Positions 25,801 to 40,010 are shown, counted from the first letter of the stretch. The stretch: DNA of 64,000 bases from Acholoe squamosa (GCA_949317995.1 OX439043.1:63338822-63402821), one strand, 5' to 3'. A program made the numbers and translations. The notes: generated by a model from the letters alone, not told the origin.

Positions 25801-28588
25801 TTGGTAGCCCTGCTTCCAGCTGCTGTAGGCTGTCAGTCCACTAGGAGCATGTCTGATACTGTGGGAGCAGCTCAGGAGCAGGCTGAGAGAAACTTTGAGA
25901 ACAGGATGTTGGATCATGAACAGGCTAATGGTTGAAAGCTATAGGAAAAGCAGCAGGTCTAGGCATGTTTGAGGAGCCAAAAGCAATTTCATCTTCTTTT
26001 CTTAAAAATAAAGATTCCTGCTTATAACACCATTCTTACTAAATATCTGAGCAGTTTATGAAACAAATTTAAGCAGTTGACATAAACAATTCATGTTATA
26101 ATCAGCTCGTTGAGTAGGTGCCCTTGGTGGTAGTGACCATAGTATAGTAGACATGTTGTGAGAAGGCTTACTGGTGTCAATCCCCCCACCCAATGATAAT
26201 TCCCAAATCCCCTTACTGCTTTATTGGGCTACTTCCTGTGGAGCCATGACACTGGGCCTAGCAGGCAATAACAACAGCAGTGGCCACACTGCCACTTAAG
26301 TACAGCGCACGCCATAGCTGCCCCTTCCAACTATATACCACCAATTCTTATAGTTGTTGGGCCCTATACCTCCACCCTCTCACACATATTCTCCCATGCC
26401 TTATCTGGCCATTCCCTTACCCCATCCTCTCCACTTACCCACATCTGTCAAAAAAAAAAAAAAAGAGAAACCCCCTGAGCTGCTCCCCAGCTCTGAGTGG
26501 CAGGGCTGGTTGAGCAGGTTAACCCCCATCATCACCCCCTTCTCCCTCCTCTCTTCCTGCTGATATTTTCCCAGTAAACCGAGCCGCGTTCATTTCTGAC
26601 TGCAGCTTGCCGGGTGAAAGGTCATATTTAATGGGTGGTCATTACTTCTAGTGCCCGTGTCGGGGAGGCAGCCTAGATCAGCAGTCAGCGGGCGGGAGCT
26701 GCTGCTGCAGGTCCGGGGTAGATGAGAGGGGACAGACTCAGGGTGTCGGCACGAACGCCTGCCGTGCGCCTCCCGGGCCCTAAGCCGGATCAGGCCGGGG
26801 GATTATTGCTCCAGGGCGGGCTGGGAGGGGCCTAAGCCGATCCCGGGGTTATTAAGGGTTGGCAGTACAAGACGCGCCACGCGGCCGGAATAAGACGCCA
26901 ATTGGCCTTCAGCCCCCTCCCCTAAACCACTACATCCCCCTGCCTCAATTATTGCCTTCTTGCCTTTCTATTTCTACTGGTAATTAGTATTTCCCAATTA
27001 CAATGCCTTTGGTAGTTACTGGTTCTATAATCCAGATAACTGACAACTTTCAACCCCACCCCATTCGCCCTAAATTACTCTGACAGAAAGAAAAAGTTAA
27101 ATCAATAAACCTTCAGGAACAGAATCACCCCTCCCCCTCCCAACCAAATGAAGTCTAATCGTTACATCAGTGATAAAGGCAATCAACTAAAACACAACAA
27201 TGCTTGGAGATGATGGTACAACTAACAGATATTTTATCTTCCCCTAAATAGCTAGATCAGACAAAATCCACAATGACCATTATTATGATGGTCATCATAC
27301 ACCCTTTATAACCTAGGCACACACTTTCCCACTGCCTATTACACAACCTATTATCCCTCCCATTCCCCTCCAGTACCTGATTAAGTACACACTTCCCTCC
27401 AGGGTCCTACCCACCTCCTCCAGCAGCCGGTTAGATTAGCATCTCTACACCAGGTGTCGGCACTATCTGGCACCACGTCTGCTCCAGGTGAAGAGCTGCT
27501 CCTCCAGGGACGGACGAGCAGCTCACGGCACCATCACATATATCTATGTGGTACCCCAACTCACTCACTCCATGCTGAATTCATAACGCCTGGGGAGGGG
27601 GGGGGGTGGGAGGTAAGAGGGGAAGGGGGAGGGAGGGGGAGAGATAACGTAGCATTAGGGAGTTGAGCATTAATCAAACACTCATGATATGAAGGTCGAT
27701 GTAAAGAACAATGGCGAGTAGAGGGATGAAAGCGAGGTGTAAGAATGTAAGCAGGCAAGGGAGGAGAATGATACCAGCGGGTCATGCTTGTAATTAACTT
27801 GTAATTCTGCCGACATCCTCATGGCTGGGCTCCCAATTACCAGGGTGGGAGGGAGGCAGGTGGGGGAAGCCCTGCTCCAGTAGGTAGCGGCCTACAGACC
27901 TCCCTCTCTGGGCGCTAGTTGAGCCCCACGCGGCGCCAACACACAGGAGGAATGGACCCAGGAGGATTTGCAGGGCGCAGCCCGAGGTGGCAGGGCTTTT
28001 ACCCCCTGGATATGTATAGCTCTTACCCCCAGGAGGGCCCTCCATGGTTTGTTGTGGGATTAGCAACAGGCGGCCTCACACCTCCCCCCCCACCTCCACA
28101 TCTCTATTTCTCCAGTACGGTATGCATCTATGAGGCAGGAGGACTGGGGTGTTGGGGTAGTTTTCCCACTGGAGGCGTCCAACACGGCTTGCTAAGCGGC
28201 CCCTTGTGATGGTCACACAAACCCAGTTAGGAGGAAGACTAAGAGGCGGTCCCTCCGGAGGGGATTGGACGAGACCCGGGAGCATGCAGGTCCCGTCCCA
28301 GGTGGCTGCTGTGTCTGTTGTTAAGTGTGGTACCAAGAAGGCGCCGCCCGCTGCAAACACCACCGGTACTATACTACTACCATCTATACTACTTACAACT
28401 ATGTGCCAGACAGTTCCTGTTAAAAGTTCCACACTCACGGTTTCCCGTATGATTATACGACTGCATGTCCATACAGTTATTAACTAACAGATGTAAGATT
28501 AATCCATCCTTGCCTCAGAAATCTTGCCTCATACTAGCTACTCATACGCACTGCCCATCTATTTGTTTAGGTGAATAGAGGTCCGGTG

Positions 28589-28592
<4 letters not shown>

Positions 28593-28652
<60 letters not shown>
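28593..28652. repeat. (AT)n microsatellite
   Basis: About 60 bases of almost pure AT dinucleotide with one T insertion near the 3' end. Confidence 0.97.
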
Positions 28653-30249
28653 CCCCACCCCTTCCTCTTTCCTCTCACTTCCCAATGCTCCCGTGGTACT
28701 AGAGCCGTCCCAAACCCTGCCCTAATTGAATGAGTGTTTTTGCTGTGGCTGGGGACAATGCCCATCTATTTTTGATGTGTGAGCAGCTCTGGGGCGAGCA
28801 GCTCCTGGCCGTAGACGCGGATTAAGGCCGACATTGTTTACAATATAATTAGCCCTCGTGTGATGCATGTACTCAGGTTTCTACAGAAAACCTCCCCTTA
28901 CCTTTGTTTTATACTTAAGGACACACTAGAACACATACATCTAACTTCAAGCTCAGGCAGTTTTTGGATTTTTATTGGTTGCAAACTACTGTTTTGCCTT
29001 TACTTTTCCTAAAATAAGATGTTTTGAACGAGAGCAACCGTTTCTTTGATAAATGTATTGTAATCTTAGAGAGCATGTGTTGATAGAAGGGAGTATAGGC
29101 GAACTGTTCTTTTCTTTAAATGAGGATACTTTGCATTGTCCTCGAACCTGTAAGTTAAAATGAACTTATACATACACGTGCACTTTTTTTTCTATCAACT
29201 TCGCACATTCTATCCTCTTTTAAAGTTCACACCACTTGGCTTGGGTGAATGGTTAGGTAAAGATCAGATGATGTCCAAATGCCATTTAAAGAGTATACCA
29301 TATATCCCCGTGAAATAATGATTATCTCTGAGTTACCCAAGAGAGATAGGTAAGATAAGGCCCTTTACACGACCTGCTCACAATACCCCTATAGAGCTAC
29401 AGGGTCAAGGTCAGCCATTGCTGCCCTCCCTCATAGCTCCAAGATACAAGATAGCAAGGCAGGGGTCAAGAGGGAGATGACCCTTGTGTGCAGCAATATC
29501 GGATACTTTGTTATATACACATTTCTTTACATTGTCATGACTGTCTCTCGTATACTACACCCCTGTACTTCTGTGCTCTACAATTGCAACTAAACCCTTT
29601 ATACCCTGTCAAACCCCAGTCGCCACCAGGCAATGACCTCAGGTTGTGAGGTTGGTTGGAGAGGGTTAAAGATAGGAAGGGGGAGGGTTGAGGGCTTGGG
29701 GTGTTTGCGGCCAGTGGACTAAGGATCCACTTGTGCCGATTGACAAGTGGAATTGAGAGCGACCCCGGCCAGAGGTAGTTGATTGTGACCTGACAACGGA
29801 GCAGGGCCATTAGACCTTCTTCCAGGGCGGTGGGACCGTGGAGAGGTCGGAACCCAGGTCGGCTTGCCGCCACCCCGGCTGCCCAGTCCCATTTCGCCCG
29901 GCGCCCTAGGCCGGGACCTGAGGTCAGCATAGGGCGGCTCTCACCCTACCCCCTCCCTCCTCCCCATACTCTCTCTCAGCCTCCTCAGCCCTGCCCGCGG
30001 CCACGTTTGATAGCCCAATTTGCATCAGTAACTTCCCATTATTTTTCCTTTGCCGCGGCGAAATTGGATGACACATCCGTCCCATGGAGAGGAGAGATTA
30101 AATAACCGTGGTGAAATGTCAGCCTGACGGGTGGTGTCGGAGGGGTGTGAGGGGGTGAGGAGTGGTCAGTAGAGGACAGTGGTCAGTAGGGTATCAGGCT
30201 AAAGGTCATAGCAGTAGCAGCATAGGGACCCAAGGACAGTCCTAGCGAC

Positions 30250-30410
30250 CTTCCCACCAATGACCAGTGGTCATCATAGCGTTAGTAGTATATGGACCTA
30301 TCCACTAATGGTTACCATAGTGTTAGTCTACCACAGTCAGATGTTAGTAGTATATGGACCTATCCACCCATGGTCACCATAGCGTTAGTCTACCATCGTC
30401 AGTAGGATAT
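30250..30410. repeat. imperfect tandem repeat, about 62-bp period
   Basis: GTTAGTAGTATATGGACCTA recurs at 30281 and 30343, followed each time by TCCAC and a GG(T/C)(C/A)ACCATAG(T/C)GTTAGTC segment; a degenerate third copy follows. Confidence 0.7.
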
Positions 30411-33400
30411 GAAAAGTTACCACGGTCGCAGGCCTTGATAACTTGAAAAACTGAACTCATGGGGGCTGTATACCAACCTGGACTCAGTCAGCGATAGCTA
30501 CAATACAACCAGGTCACGATGGTGTGGCTGGCTAGATCCTAAGCAGAAGTTGGAATATCCTGGTCCTTCCCACCGAGAACGTAGACAGGCCAGGACCTCT
30601 GGTATCCTCTCTTTGGGATTCTATAGTTCCCTGATTGTATATAATGATGGGCATGTGTTGTGTGGGTGTTCGGGGGGGGCGCTATAGACAGCATAGATCT
30701 CAATAATCGATAAAGCGGGGTGAGGTAGGTCTGCGAAAGGGAGGAATGGTGATCAGAGGGTGGAAGGACAGGTGGGGGGGGCTGAGGCCATAAGATGTTG
30801 CAAAAGGAGGATAGAGGAGACGGCAGAGGAGAACAAGGCAATAGAAGGACATCCCATGGAGAGAGATGGAGGGGGAGAATGGACATTCAAGCAGGGACAG
30901 GGCGCATTCCGATTCAATTTCCCGTCGGGTCGGGAGATGGGCCGGCGACGCGGCACACCGACGACGGCGCATCATAAGTGTTTGCCGGCTTTGTCCCAGG
31001 GTTATCAAGATTTCATTGCGGCACAGGGAGGTGCACGCTTTAGTGTACCGCGGGGGGCGATCGGGCCACGCGCCAGGGAGATTGTGGCCTCCCCTCCTCA
31101 CGCTGCCCCTCCTGGTGTGCTGATGGAGGAATTAGACTAGGTCGGCAGGAGGAAGGGGGAGGGATGGTACCTTAGATACCCCCTCTGTGGCCCCTGCCTC
31201 CTTCATTCCCATCCCCCACAGCTCTACCCTACACCCACCCACCATATCAAGCCCTATCTCCCACCCCACCACCCCTTACCCTGCCTAAGCCATCAGAGGG
31301 ACAATGGAAGAGCCTGCAGTCAGTCAGACGTATGAGACAGGCATGCCACATACAGGCCTCCATCACCCTCCTTGACCATTCCAAAAGGCCCTACTTACCC
31401 CTCCTCCTCCTGGCGAGCTCCACACTGGAGAATGGCACCATCTGTGCATCTCCAGGGCCAACCAACCATCCTAACCCTTTTTATTTTGAATGTTTGGTAG
31501 TTTTATTTCTTCACCCTTTTTTCCCTTTGGGCAATTTCCTTTTTTGCTGGCCTCCAATTTCTTCTCAGTGTCCAAGCCCCTCCCCAGTTTTATCGCCTAA
31601 TGCTGCAGACTGCGGGATTATCTGTTCCACTCCCACAGACCTGCATCAAAAAGCCCCTCATTGTCACTCCAGGGTCCACCATCATTACCAAGCTAACCTC
31701 TCCAAATTCCACTCATTTTACTTTCTCCATCGCCCACCTGCTCCTTGGCCCTCATTCCACATTGTCCCGACCTTACAACTGAAACCTTCCTCCAATCCTT
31801 TAACCAGTGGACTAAGTATCTCTTATACATGTGACACGGGCACTTTAAGTCCCACAAGTTACTGTTGTGTTTATCTATATGTAGGACAGGGTGGTTAAGC
31901 GAGTCTGCAAATTGCACAAGTAGAAGTGGCTTTTGAATGCAGGGCAACAGGAGCTTACCAATTAATAAACTTTATCAAAACGCCACTAATTATTTAAGCA
32001 CCGTGGAGGGACTGGGTGGGTGGGTGGATGATTGGTCTGGAGAGGACGGGGGGAGGGTAAGAGGAGATCATGGTAATCAGAGGTGACATCCTTTGGTTAT
32101 GATCCCAGAAAGAAACCCCTATCCCCAGATCCCATGTTTCAGGCCTGGTCCCAGCCCAGTTAGTAGTAGGGACCCTGGCCATCACTTGAAGAGGTAGGAG
32201 AGGGGGTAAGGGGCAGGACAGCATGTAATAGGCCCCCATGTGATTACTAATGAGCCCAGGAGGGGCGGCCGCGGCACCACCATTAATTATTAGTAGCAGC
32301 GCTTTGCAACATGTTTGGTGGGATCCATTTTTACCTCGTCATCAACCTCCTCCCGCCCTCCTCCCTCATTGACTCCTAATTTGTCCGCCAGGGGTCTCAG
32401 GTGGTTTCACTGTCAAGGATGGGATGTAGGGGGTAGGGGTACTATATAGACATCAAGGGAATAAATTCCAGATAGGAACCTCGCATGATATCAGACCAGG
32501 AAGATAAGCAACAGTCCTGTTGGCATAAACTATATTGATAAGAGACCTAGAAGGGGGCATACTGAAATGGTTTGTATTCATAATTGAAGATGCAGTTAAA
32601 CCTGTCTATTCAAATTAAACTATGGCCTAAAGCAGACCTTTGGCATCTGCCCCATAACTTCTGTACCACCATACACAACAAATTAAGCCTTAAGTACCTC
32701 CATGTCCTGGTCAGGTGTCTTATGAGGTCAGCCACCCTCTGTACCCTACCCATAGAGTAGTGTCTTCTGGCCCTCAGGGCTTCACCTGGAGGAGGCAGCT
32801 CCAGCCATTAAAGCGGCAGGAGATTGGGGACCTGTTGCTGTGCTTACTCCAGGGGCATTGGTCCCAAACGGCCTCCAGGCAGGGCCTTAATCTTGACAGG
32901 CATGAAATAATGTCCGGCGCCTGCCTCTTCAGCTCTGTCATCTTTATTGGGATTTAGGCGATCATTGGCAACACTAGAAATGTTCTATATCTGAGTGTGT
33001 GCCATGGGCGCGTGGCTTCCCATTGATTTGGGGAGGTGTATGGTGTCATAGTGGAAGGGTAGGGACAGGAGGGTGAGGGGATAAACTGCGGCACGATTAC
33101 TACAGCCCGACACATCACTCTCCATAAAGTGCAGTCAGGCGGAGGGGGCAGCCAGAGGCTCGGACACCTTCATGTGGCTTTATTGCACATGCCTGGCCTT
33201 CGTCCTGACAACTCTAAGGGCACTCTACCCAACCTTAGAGCCTGGACCTTCCTATTTCTCTCCTCTTTCTCCACTGTATGGGTCAGTGTCCTTGAGCATG
33301 GCCATTGTTTTCTACTCATTCCAGCAGTGGGTATCCATTTTCGAAGGATTTACTCATGCCTTAATTTCCCATGTCATTGCTCTAAAAGAGAACTCGCATG

Positions 33401-34002
33401 GTATCTAGTTGTTTGCGTGTTTGGTACTAATGGTGGTGTGTATGTCACACTATCTACCTATACAGATGCCATGTCAGGCTGGTTTGTGTCTTTAATTCTC
33501 CTTGTTTAACCTACAGGAGGAATTACCCCACCCCCACCCTCCCTCATGTCTGCTTGCTGCTCGGCAGGCGATGCCTAATCGCAGTGGGAGTTCTCAATCT
33601 GACTTCTATTGGCTACTATTTGATAAAGACACTCGCTCGGCGATTTGCTCCCACTGTTCATCTCAAGGGAATGCACATAACCTGGTTTCCTCGCCCCACG
33701 TTGTGCCTTTTAGCCCTAGGCTGGCTGGTATAGGACGTGGGAAGGTAGTTACAAAGGGTGTAGATACACTGTGTGCGGCTGTAGGTTTCTCCTCTCATTT
33801 ATCTCTACATCAGACAGTCAATTGTCACCATGACTGCCCCCTTGTTAACTGCTCCCTTTGGCACTTATTGATCACCTCCCTCATGTAGACAGTTATCTAC
33901 TTCTCCAGTATAGCTATGAAGCCTTGAATATCTTTAAATGTTTTATAAATGAATATCATTAATATATTTATTAAACCTCTGTTTCCCTCTTGTATTTTTC
34001 AG

Positions 34003-34084
34003 ATTTTTCCTCAAATTCTTCATGAAGTGCAACCAGAATTGTCTAAAAAATGCAGGCAACCCACGTGACATGAGACGTTTTCAG
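34003..34084 (+). CDS. EBF/COE: COE/EBF exon, C-terminal DNA-binding domain ([13 protein letters not shown])
   Basis: One base completing an Arg codon, then 27 codons running from [11 protein letters not shown] to NPRDMRRFQ. This is the nearly invariant segment just after the zinc knuckle in the COE DNA-binding domain; from memory vertebrate EBF1 differs mainly by Leu for Met in FFLKFFLKC. The acceptor follows an excellent pyrimidine tract ending in ttttcag; the donor is CAG|gtaagt, phase 0. It corresponds to the 82-nt exon 7 of vertebrate EBF genes. It is the most 5' exon recognisable in the window; the preceding 34 kb contains no credible match to the exons that should precede it. Confidence 0.96.
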
Positions 34085-36358
34085 GTAAGTTCTTGTCAAT
34101 TCACTTAGTTTCTCGTGACCTCTCGTGTGCACCCAGTGTCCCATTTGCCCACCGGAAGCAATGGCAAAACGCCCCGGATGTGTGTTGAGTGTGTGGTTAA
34201 GTGTGTGGATTGGGGTATGAATACATGAGTGGCAGGTGAGGGTGGGATATGAGTGGTCCGGGAGGGGGTTAGGGCTAGAAGCAGGTAGGCTGGGTGGGTG
34301 AGTGGGTGGGGGTGGGGGTGGGGGCTCGAGGTGGGTGGTAGTAGTTGGTTAAAAGGGGGTGTCAGTTGACAAGGGATGCCCCCCGTCGTCCTTTATCTAG
34401 CACCCAACAACCATGATACCTTCCTCCTGACCCAATGGGACTCCTCACTATCTCTAAGAACTAGAAACACAATTAGAAAAAAGAGGTTGTCCTAGGTTGG
34501 TATCCCTCAGCAAGCCCACAGGGGCTTGTGTGGTGAAGTCCCAACGCGATCCGCTGCTTAATTTCGTTCTTCAATTATTTTACACCAATCAGCAAATCGA
34601 GTGCATGTACGATTAGATTGTTGGGTTTCGGCAGTTAATTTATTTTCGCCGACGACCCGTGACTGGCGGGTAGCGTTTCCGGTGCTCGCCGACCCCTGTC
34701 GCCCTTGCCGCTTATCACGCTAACATGGCCGCGCCGCGCGACGCGCTTGGGTAGTCATGGAGACCACGCGCATGGGCAGTGCGTGCCGGCGGGCGGCTCT
34801 GTTCCGTGCTGATAGCGCTCGTAGGGGAGCAGCTCGACTTGTGATAAATCACATCAAATAGGGCGCCGACACAGCGCGCTCCCCCTGCTTATCAAACGTC
34901 GCAAAAGTAATTGAAATAAGGCTGCCTTATAATAGAAGTCGTAGCCGTCCTCGGGGAGGTTATGTTATGTTGTGTTGACGTCGTGTTTATACAAATAACG
35001 TAGAAAATAGCTGCTAGCTCTCAACTGGGTCAGCTGGCTCCTTGTTTTCCATGGGGGCTACCTTTGATGGCAAAAAGAATCCAGGGCGCGAAATTAAGCC
35101 GACCACGAACCTCCAGGGTGGCCATGGAGAGTGTTGAGGGGTGGCCGAAAGGGCGCTGGAGGCGTGGACGCTTGAGCGGAAGTATCCTTCCCGTCCCAGG
35201 GGATGACTTCCGGTTTCAGCGGTGAGAAGCCACCAGAGGTCGCCGCCCTGAGGTGGGTTAGGGGCAGAGGCCGCTATGTTGACAAGAAACTGAGTAGGGC
35301 TTCAGCTGCTTCACTGTAGATTATCACTTACTATAGGGTTCTACATTTCACAATACTTGTTCCACTTTTCTCTGTCCCCCTTCTCTCTTTCTGTCTATCT
35401 GCCCCTCTGTCTTTGTCTTTACTTCCCTGATCTTGTGTCCCAATACTGCCTTATCATCTTATCATCATCATCTGTCCTTTACTCTATCTTATCAGGATTC
35501 CAACCTCGCACCACTCAATTACCTTGTACCCCAACCCCATAATGCACCTTATTATTTCTCCCAAAAACGGGAGCCTGCGGTCACTGCATGGGACGAGAAC
35601 CCTTAGAAAGGCGGTGTAGACCGGAAGGCGGTGCAGCCCAGGGGCGGGGCGGGTGGTGTGGGTCCCGGGATGGTCGTTGGCTTGTCGCCGGCTATCACTT
35701 AAACGCTGCTTTGTTCCGCCGGGCTATGATGGGCGCGCTGAGAAATGCCCAACGCCGGCGGCGGAGACCAATGAGTCCCTGAGGCGCGGCTTCTCACCAG
35801 GCGCGCGGCCCGCGTCCACCCCGCCGCCCTCGGACCGCTCATTAGCGATAACTTAGTTGATACCTTGTCTAGCGATTTATGACGGAGGCTTGTCTGGAGA
35901 GGGGAAGGGGTATAGGAGATAGGTAGCGGGTCCAGGAGGAGATGTAGGGTGCTGGAGGAAGGTGTAAAGGTCGATGAACAGCTCTGATGAGGTACGAGTA
36001 GCTGTGAGTTAATTAGAGCAAATCTGGTGTCCTCACTGCAAATCAAAATCTGGGCTTTAGATAGTCCTGAGAACTGATACTTTTGGACATAACGGTTCCA
36101 ATGAAGCATATGGCCGAACACATTATCTTAGAATGCCAAAAAGTCAATATCAACATACTGATAAGTCGAATAATAAGATAAAAGCATTCTTTGGAAATAT
36201 TCACAAACTATCCCTTCACTTGCCATACACTAAGGACGGTTTCCATATACTTCTACCTTATACTACTCACACCAGTACACAACTCGCCATACTTAACATA
36301 CTACTAGTATACAAAACTCTCCCATGCTGATCACATAACATTTCTCTTTCTTTATCAG
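34085..36358 (+). other. COE intron with CpG-rich patches
   Basis: GT-AG intron, 2.27 kb. It holds CpG-rich stretches (34660-34900, 35580-35850), a GAGCAGCTC copy (34827), a CTCF-like motif (35230-35243) and GGTGGG-rich sequence at 34240-34340. No second gene is recognised; short Arg/Pro-rich ORFs in the CpG patches look like composition effects. Confidence 0.8.
35230..35243 (+). promoter_or_regulatory. CTCF-like motif
   Basis: CCACCAGAGGTCGC, followed by CGCC. Confidence 0.4.
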
Positions 36359-36479
36359 GTTGCCATTTCAACGACGGTATGTGTAGACGGCCCCCTTCTG
36401 GCAGTTTCAGACAACATGTTTGTACACAATAACTCCAAACATGGCCGCCGGGCGCGCCGTCTGGACCCCACCGAAGGAG
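36359..36479 (+). CDS. EBF/COE: COE/EBF exon, end of DNA-binding domain ([11 protein letters not shown])
   Basis: Forty codons plus one base: [19 protein letters not shown], then [18 protein letters not shown] and TEG. It is the last strand region of the COE DNA-binding domain and the basic HGRRARR stretch that precedes the IPT domain and resembles a nuclear-localisation signal. The acceptor is ttatcag|GTT; the donor is G|gtaggt, phase 1. The VDGPLLA wording resembles protostome Collier/COE rather than vertebrate EBF (VDGHVLA). After splicing the junction reads LDPTEG-ATPTIK, so the optional eight-residue insert of vertebrate EBF1 at this point is absent. Confidence 0.96.
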
Positions 36480-37561
36480 GTAGGTTAACTTTTACACTTC
36501 TACTACTTTATTATAGCAAGTCCATATTCTCTATATTTCTCTTTCCCTTTTTCCATAACTCTTAATCTGGGCCGTGCAGTTAATTTAGATGGCGTATACA
36601 GCTTGCCTACCTTTGGCTTATACCTTATTATAACACCTTTGAAATGACTATAAAGAAGGCAAAAACAATGACAATCAGGGTTTCCTGATAGGCAGAGAAT
36701 GATGCACATAGGATAGCATGAGAATTTGGGTGATAGATTGGTTAGCTCTTTGATGGGTACACTATAGTTGAAATTGAGCAGCTCATGGAGGGAGGCAGAC
36801 AACAGGCAGGTACCAGGTAGGTCCCTGGTTGCCGCCTGGTCTGGAGCAGCTCTTGTTGATGGTAGCAGTGACCCAGTTTGAGCTGCTCGGTCCTCTAACG
36901 CGGCTTTATACTCCACAACACGCGGGGCAGGAGGCTGAGGGGGTCCCGGGCCTCAGGGAGTAGGAATCTCGGGAGACTGCAGCGGTACCGACCCGCTCCA
37001 CTGACAGCCCCCACCCCCTCATCCCAACATCCACAACCCCACTACACGGCACCCCTCAATGAAATATGACAGCCGTGTTTTGACTCCCGCGTCACTCTGA
37101 CAGCCACCACAATCCGCCTCTGACTCAATGGGAATGAGTCAAGCGGCGGTCGCTGGTGGCGCTGTTGTCACCGATTGCACGTGACGGGTCGGGGACATAG
37201 AGGTGACAGGGCGCCAGTCTAACCTTGGACGTAGGATTGGCAGGGCACCAGTCTAAATTGGGACTTGTGACTTTTAGGTCCATTTTGAGGAGAATCCTGA
37301 TTCGCTATTGATTCCAATCCTTTATCCATATACCTGCAAGCAATGATACTGATACTTTGGGATTAGGATAAACAAGCTGTATTTATTCAGAACGCCACGC
37401 ATGTATAAAGTGAATTTATAAAGGGTATGGAATGATTAACAGTTTCCATTGCTTCTATCCCATGCCTGGTGGTTTGAGATCCGTTGCCGTGAGACCTGAA
37501 CGTCAATGAACGCGCGACAGTCACGTGGCTGAGCAGATGGCGTCCGTCACGCCATGTTCTG

Positions 37562-37575
37562 CCGCCAGGTGGCTT
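37562..37575 (+). promoter_or_regulatory. CTCF-like motif
   Basis: CCGCCAGGTGGCTT. Confidence 0.35.
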
Positions 37576-40010
37576 GTTAGCATTTGCCTTCCCCTGCTCT
37601 ACCTAGACGTTCACTCACACACTATCAATGTACCCACCCATGTATTCACACAGTAATATAGAATATGCTTATCTCAAAGAGTCACTAGCTCTTATATATC
37701 AGACATAGGGGGTTTTGCTATCTGAAAGATGATACTTATAAGGCAACAATGTAGGGGGTTCGGGATTTGATTTCTTTGCTGCAAATAGGAAATTTCAAGA
37801 GACAATACAGACAAAAGGGATCCTATGGAGATGTCAATGTTTTTTTGTTTTGTCTTCAAACTCCATAATGTGCATACCAATGAGACTTGTGTTTTGGTAA
37901 TCAGGCAGCATGGCACAGGTCGGACAGCAGGGGTGGGCAGCGTGAGGGGAGCTGCTCTTACCCTTATACCCCACCATGTCACCCTCAGCGAGCAGAACAT
38001 GAACAGGAGATTAAATCAGGGTCGGGAGGGCTCCTTATTGCTATGATTTATTCAGGCTTATTTAGGAGCTGGTTTCATCTTGGGAGGCATTGAGGTTTGC
38101 ACCCTGTGACATTCTGACACTTTGATCAGTTTGAGTTAATGATCTCCCCTGCTAATGACATGCAAGTTATATGCACAATAAACACAGGGGCCGACCCCTG
38201 AGCTACCCCCCATCGCTCTTGTGTTCCCTTAGTGAGTTACTCACTGACATGATAGTGTTAAGCAGCACAGATAGGCAATGTCCCTACATGAGTCAAGCTG
38301 AGCAGGTGGGTGGGCAGATCTTGTACTAGGGGCTACAAACCACTGTGTCCTCACTCAGTTGGTTAGTCCAGATACAGAGCAGTTCACCTTATCTATATAG
38401 AGGCCTGCTCTCCCTATTCCTCCTTTTGGGGGATCTTATGGATCGAGGGGTACTTGATGAAGCCCTGGTAACCAGCCAGAGATGAACTGTCTGATACCCC
38501 TCCTGCTCATCCCCACTGCATTAGTCTCCACCCCACCCCTTCCACATATTCCCCTCCTACCCCCATTCAGCCTACTCATTTCAGCAGGCAGGCTTACAGT
38601 GTCCCTTCACATACAGTGGTATCAGTCCAAGCTCCTCTCTCCTACTTCCTCCCTCTCCTTTCCCTGTTATCGGCGTGGCCCCATTGATACGACCAGCTTT
38701 GTTTTCGCCCAGTCCTGGTCTTTCTCCGGCCGCAGACTAAATCCAATTCCACCCTTCTCTCTTATCTGGGCGGTGCTAATCGTACATGCCGTGGCCGCCA
38801 TCAGACCCCCATACCACCTCCCCCCAAACCTTACTACCCACATACCTGATGGCTAAGGTTTTCACCCTGCTCCTGCACCCATCAGGGCGAATAGACCTCA
38901 TACCAACCCCTACACCCCCACACACCATCCATGCGGCCAGTGGTCGGTGGGCGAGGCTGGTGGGTCCTGAGCTGAATCGCCAATTGGAAGTATATCTACG
39001 ACCTGATCCAACAGGCCCCCGCTGAATAGGAAATCAGCCTTATGGAGAAGGCAGCAGGCACTGGATACACCCTGGAGAAGTAGATTTGTGAGAGGGTATT
39101 TATGGGTGGGTGGTGCACTGGGTGCGTAAAAGAGGGGGGAGAAGTTCTGGACTCCTCAAAGGGGAAAATACAATAATGTAGGAAGGATAGGGATAAATGT
39201 AAGTGCCATATGGATGGCAAGGCATACTAGTAAGAGAGGGATAGCAGGAGAAACTGAAGCAAGAATGTTTCTTACGTGGGTTATAAGGCTCTGGAAAACC
39301 GATCAAATGAAAACCATTTGAAGTAGTGGAACTCATCAAAGGAGAAGAGGAATTTCTATGAATAGTAAGCTATTGAGCGGATTCATGACAGAAGCACAGA
39401 GTGAGGGGTAGCAGTAAAAGAAAGCTGGTGTGTGGCGGGAAGGGGTTGGGTGGTTTGAGATGTGAGACAGGACTGGAATCTGCCTACAGATATCCACCCA
39501 GGGATCTGGTGGCTATCAGCGCCTGGCAGCCCCATCCTGGGCCTCCTCCACGGCATGCACAGACACAGACCACCCCAGCCATACCCCACCCCTCATTGCC
39601 TGCATGGTATCCAGTATTCTCAGAGATCCAAGATCAAAGTACCGCCAGTGGGTACCATCAGTGAACAAACCACCAACACCACATCGCTATCTATATATGT
39701 ACACCGACCCTTAACTCAAGTATACTGGAGAGACAGACAGAATTATAACGACTAGTATTGTCAGTCTCTGGATTCTTTGCCTTCCCTGATGTTGTGTGTG
39801 AAACGCTTGCTTAAAAAGAACATAATATCTTTAGAGAGCATGTCTTTCATTTTGAGTCAACAGAGGTCCCATGAGTGAAAGGCTATAATCTTCATATTTA
39901 GATACATAGATCCACAGACATCTACTCTAGACCAGCATACCCACCCCCCCCCCCCCTCCACCCCATCACCAACCACACACACACAGAGGGACATTTATAC
40001 TGCCCTGTCA

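Larger units (their letters stand above)
22871..34002. other. non-coding, probable COE intron ending at the first exon
   Basis: No exon matching COE residues before FFLKFF was recognised. Contents include an A14 tract (26450-26463), a CpG-rich patch (26580-26900), G10 (27597-27606), an (AT)n microsatellite (28593-28652), an imperfect tandem repeat (30250-30400), six GAGCWGCTC copies including two close pairs (27493/27516 and 28781/28796), and C-rich stretches with long chance ORFs (30700-31900). The last 100 bases are AT-rich and end in a good pyrimidine tract and acceptor. Confidence 0.5.

Noticed and set aside
30700..31140. Overlapping ORFs of 126 and 133 codons on opposite strands
   Set aside because: Open frames on both strands of a GC-rich stretch point to stop-poor composition, not coding.
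31332..31898. 188-codon + strand ORF, the longest in the window
   Set aside because: Ser/Pro/His/Leu-rich translation of C-rich DNA with no domain or conserved motif; two frames are open over the same stretch. A chance ORF fits best.
32901..32912. CATGAAATAATG reading HEIM, as in the COE zinc-knuckle lead-in (THEIMC)
   Set aside because: It is followed by SGA instead of the CSRCC knuckle and preceded by unrelated residues; a four-residue coincidence.
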